6,286 bases of DNA from Victivallales bacterium. GTDB taxonomy: Bacteria; Verrucomicrobiota; Lentisphaeria; Oligosphaerales; Oligosphaeraceae. The position numbers and the translations under genes were made by a program. The notes under the pieces were generated by a model that searched no databases, was not told the origin of the DNA, and saw only the letters and a program-made list of their open reading frames with translations. The DNA is taken from the NCBI GenBank assembly GCA_017543165.1, contig JAFYGL010000385.1, forward strand, positions 1 to 6,286, written 5' to 3'. This document shows positions 3,945-6,286 of this stretch, in pieces (the stretch's first letter is position 1; each line of letters begins with the position of its first letter).

Positions 3945-6182
3945 TTATGCTTCCACAGAAAAAGTCAGTTTCCTTGAGCCTTTTTCCTGTATTGCATCCA
4001 TTCCTGGCAAGGCAATATTGGCAGTCACGCCTCTGGGTATGGTGAAGTTGCATACGATTTTCCGCCTTTCGCGACGCCATTCGCTGCGGATTATTCCAAA
4101 GCGGGATTTGTAGCACGCGCTGAAACTATCCAGTTTCTTCGGGAAGCAAGGCTTGATATCGACTGTCCTGAAGCCAGGGGCTTCAAACACTGGATTCAAG
4201 CCGCCCAGGTAGCGGAACATCCACGCGGATATGTCCCCGAACATAATGTGGTTCCTGGAGCCGAAGCCGTTCCAGCGTTCCCACAAGGATGTGGCGCCCT
4301 GCTCCACCTGCCAGCCCCATCCAGGCTGCTTTGTCTGCGTCACCACCTCGTATGCGTCATCCACATAGCCATATTCAGCCAGCATGCGCGGCACGGTCTT
4401 GGCGCCGATCATGCCGAACAAGGCCCTGTGCCCATCCTTGCGCACGACTTCCGCCAGCCTTGCAGCAACTGCGGGAATGTTCTTTTCCTCCACCAGTCCC
4501 AAACATAGCGCCGTCGCCAACGCGGTGGCGGAGCCATTTTCGTATGTGCCGTCCCCATTGTAGAACTTGGCATTGAATGCCTTCTTGATGCGGGAGGCAA
4601 GTTTCTTGTACTCATTGACAAAAGCCTCGCCCTTGTCGGGATACAGCTGCTGCATCCGCACTGCGTCCTGATAGTAGTAGCAACTGGATGTCAATTGATT
4701 CGAGGTCATGTCATATTCGTTCCAGGGACACCAGTCACCCAGTCCAAAGTCCAGCAAATCACCAACTGCCATGGACTGCATGTAATCCATAAGTTTTCTC
4801 TGCTGCTCATAGAAGCCAGTCCTTATGTTCTCGTCGCCAGAGAAAAGATATGCGCAATAGGGATACTCGAACAAAATGGAATCATACACAGGCCCATTCA
4901 GGCGATGATAGTACTTGCCAGTATTGGGCGCCATTCCAGGCATCTGGCCATTTGGCCACTGCACATCCGACAGCAAGTGCATGAAATTGACAAATGCATT
5001 GCGCGTGTTGAAATTCCAGCAGCCAGTCTCCGCCGCAAGTTGTGCGTCGCCAGTCCAGCCGTTCTTCTCGCGATGGGGGCAGTCTGTTGGAATGCCCACA
5101 AAGTTGGAAAGAAAACTCTGCCTGGTATTGCGTTGCAATGCCTCCAGCATCTTGTCCGATGTCTTAATCTGCCCGACTTCCTCAAATGCGGTATGCACAA
5201 ATTGCGCCTCCACCTCCAGGACTTCCGCCTGGTCCAGGTTGAACAGTTCCACATACCTGAAGCCATGGTAGGTGAAGCATGGTTCAAACACCTCTTCCTC
5301 CCCTGTGCCAGCCAGAGTGTACTGGTCCCATTGGAACTGGGCGTTTTTAATGCAGTTGTCTATTTCGCTTCGCTCTATCCTGTAGGAATCCGGCACCACC
5401 AGTTCCGAATAGCGCAGCCAAATGCGCTGCCCTGCCTTGCCACGAACCTTGACGCGGCACCAGCCAGACATGTTCACGCCAAAGTCGTAGGTCATTATCT
5501 GGTAATGGACGTAATGCACAGCCACTGGCTTGATGCTTTTCATTACTTTGCATGGCTCTATTGTCTCCTGGCAAACCAGACCGCCTGGTGGCGTGCAACG
5601 GGTTGCCTTCTTCCAGTCGCTGTCGTCAAAATCGGCCTCCAGCACGCCCTTTATGCGCAGGCGTCCATCCTCGTGCTGCCCGCTGCGGAGCTGGTTGTAT
5701 GTAATATGGCTGCCAGCCACCTTCCAGCTGTCATCGCTGGAGGCGACAATTTCGCCATTGACCTCGATGTCGCAAAGCAGTTTTGGCACATCACGCCAGG
5801 TCGCGTAAAAGAAGTTCCAGTTGCTTTGCACATTCTCGTTGTAAAGCCCGTTTCCAAGCAGCACAACAACGGCGTTCTTCCCTGCATGGAACAATTTGCC
5901 CACGTCGTAAACCACATAGCTCACTCTCCTGTCAAACTGGGACATCACAGGAGCAAGCACCCTGTCATCAGCCTTGACGCCATTGACATAGAGCACATGA
6001 TAGCCCAATCCGCAAAGGTATATCTTCGCAGACTCTATCTTCTTGCGGCATGTCACAACTTTCCTGAAATATGGGGCGGGGCCGCCCTCTGGCGTAGCCG
6101 CGCCTGGCACATTGGCCGCATTAAGCCAATGCCCTGACCACTGCCGCGTCACCGCTTCAACTGTCTGCAACTTCTCACTCAT
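3945..6182 (-). CDS. Alpha-L-rhamnosidase, glycoside hydrolase family 78
   Basis: Predicted inverting hydrolase of 745 residues that releases L-rhamnose from the non-reducing ends of plant or microbial glycans. An N-terminal beta domain (about residues 36-200) carries YFRKVV and GLGYHVLYVNG. A second beta domain (about 220-330) has YDFGVNMSGW and EPCFTYHGFRYVEL. The (alpha/alpha)6 catalytic barrel runs from about 335 to 665, and a C-terminal beta domain from about 666. The signature DCPHREKNGWTGD supplies Asp367, Glu372 and Asp379, spaced +5 and +12 as in characterised GH78 enzymes. Glu372 is the likely general acid, and Glu635 in TSLWERW the likely base. There is no signal peptide, so it should act in the cytoplasm on imported oligosaccharides. 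At 745 residues it is shorter than many GH78 enzymes, consistent with no extra binding module. The start is the ATG at 6182 with GGAGG five bases upstream; an in-frame TTG at 6194 lies upstream of the site and is rejected. No transporter or rhamnose catabolic gene is in the window. Confidence 0.95.
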   Translation of the reverse strand: MSEKLQTVEAVTRQWSGHWLNAANVPGAATPEGGPAPYFRKVVTCRKKIESAKIYLCGLGYHVLYVNGVKADDRVLAPVMSQFDRRVSYVVYDVGKLFHAGKNAVVVLLGNGLYNENVQSNWNFFYATWRDVPKLLCDIEVNGEIVASSDDSWKVAGSHITYNQLRSGQHEDGRLRIKGVLEADFDDSDWKKATRCTPPGGLVCQETIEPCKVMKSIKPVAVHYVHYQIMTYDFGVNMSGWCRVKVRGKAGQRIWLRYSELVVPDSYRIERSEIDNCIKNAQFQWDQYTLAGTGEEEVFEPCFTYHGFRYVELFNLDQAEVLEVEAQFVHTAFEEVGQIKTSDKMLEALQRNTRQSFLSNFVGIPTDCPHREKNGWTGDAQLAAETGCWNFNTRNAFVNFMHLLSDVQWPNGQMPGMAPNTGKYYHRLNGPVYDSILFEYPYCAYLFSGDENIRTGFYEQQRKLMDYMQSMAVGDLLDFGLGDWCPWNEYDMTSNQLTSSCYYYQDAVRMQQLYPDKGEAFVNEYKKLASRIKKAFNAKFYNGDGTYENGSATALATALCLGLVEEKNIPAVAARLAEVVRKDGHRALFGMIGAKTVPRMLAEYGYVDDAYEVVTQTKQPGWGWQVEQGATSLWERWNGFGSRNHIMFGDISAWMFRYLGGLNPVFEAPGFRTVDIKPCFPKKLDSFSACYKSRFGIIRSEWRRERRKIVCNFTIPRGVTANIALPGMDAIQEKGSRKLTFSVEA

Positions 6183-6187
6183 AAAAA

Positions 6188-6192
6188 CCTCC
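6188..6192 (-). promoter_or_regulatory. Ribosome-binding site deciding the rhamnosidase start
   Basis: GGAGG on the minus strand lies five bases (all T) before the ATG at 6182. It has the same spacing as the lipoprotein's site and rejects the in-frame TTG at 6194. Confidence 0.85.
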
Positions 6193-6227
6193 AATCTTCA
6201 TTTCAACGAGGCGCAGGGCACAAACGG

Positions 6228-6286
6228 GGCGGCTGAAGCCACCCCCTTCGATAGGCCTCTTCTCGGAGGGGGCGGCTTCAGCCGCC
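6228..6286. repeat. Long imperfect palindrome upstream of the rhamnosidase, running to the window edge
   Basis: Arms of 24 bases (6228-6251 and 6263-6286) surround an 11-base loop and match at 22 of 24 positions. One of the two differences is a G·T wobble on each strand. The outer half, GGCGGCTTCAGCCGCC at 6271-6286, is itself a palindrome with 7-base arms. The element lies about 45 bases upstream of the rhamnosidase ATG. It may be the terminator of an upstream minus-strand gene, a REP- or MITE-like intergenic repeat, or a stem in the rhamnosidase mRNA leader. No clear T tract follows it, which disfavours a simple terminator. The window cuts the element, so its full extent is unknown. Confidence 0.75.

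Noticed and set aside
3805..4116. A minus-strand frame of 103 codons overlapping the rhamnosidase 3' end and the hairpin block
   Set aside because: It runs through the GC-rich hairpins and the C-terminal rhamnosidase coding region in another frame, with no recognisable domain.
4695..6137. A 480-codon open frame on the plus strand, antisense to the rhamnosidase
   Set aside because: It lies wholly inside the strongly supported GH78 gene. Its translation shows no recognisable domain, and long antisense frames arise readily from codon bias.

Overview
All five confidently called protein genes, plus a sixth that is likely real, lie on the minus strand of this window. No rRNA, tRNA, CRISPR array, transposase or integrase gene is visible. 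Strong GGAGG ribosome-binding sites, a cytoplasmic family-78 rhamnosidase, a free-standing NusG paralogue and a prepilin-like 'YADENKGYYPPD' segment suggest a polysaccharide-degrading Gram-negative of the PVC group. Lentisphaerota/Victivallales-like is my best guess, with Verrucomicrobiota, Kiritimatiellota or Planctomycetota as alternatives. This placement is an inference from gene style, not a computed result.

Layout, in the direction of transcription from right to left. At 6228-6286 the window opens in a long palindrome that runs to its edge. Next is a 745-residue alpha-L-rhamnosidase (GH78, 3945-6182) with its catalytic motif intact. After its stop come three overlapping GC-rich hairpins (3896-3937) and a sigma70-like promoter candidate (3851-3878). 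A tightly packed four-gene cluster follows: a YcxB-like membrane protein with an unusual prepilin-like C-terminal half (2756-3802), a YjdF/DUF2238 six-helix membrane protein (2126-2752), a small exported lipoprotein-like protein resembling DUF4829 (1644-2078), and a two-helix membrane protein with a cytosolic zinc ribbon (1248-1634). The spacings are 3, 47 and 9 bases, so the cluster is probably one operon acting at the cell envelope. Its job is unknown.

The 559-base stretch 689-1247 holds no confident gene. It does contain a terminator-like hairpin with a seven-T tract on the minus strand (770-811), several short palindromes and two weak candidate small ORFs. Beyond it lies a specialised NusG paralogue of the UpxY/LoaP/RfaH kind (95-688). 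Such proteins usually head or serve long polysaccharide or secondary-metabolite operons, so the region left of the window is the natural place to look for its target.

The most interesting items are the YcxB/prepilin-like fusion and its uncharacterised envelope operon, the terminator-plus-palindrome leader in front of the nusG paralogue, and the two structured intergenic elements that bracket the rhamnosidase.
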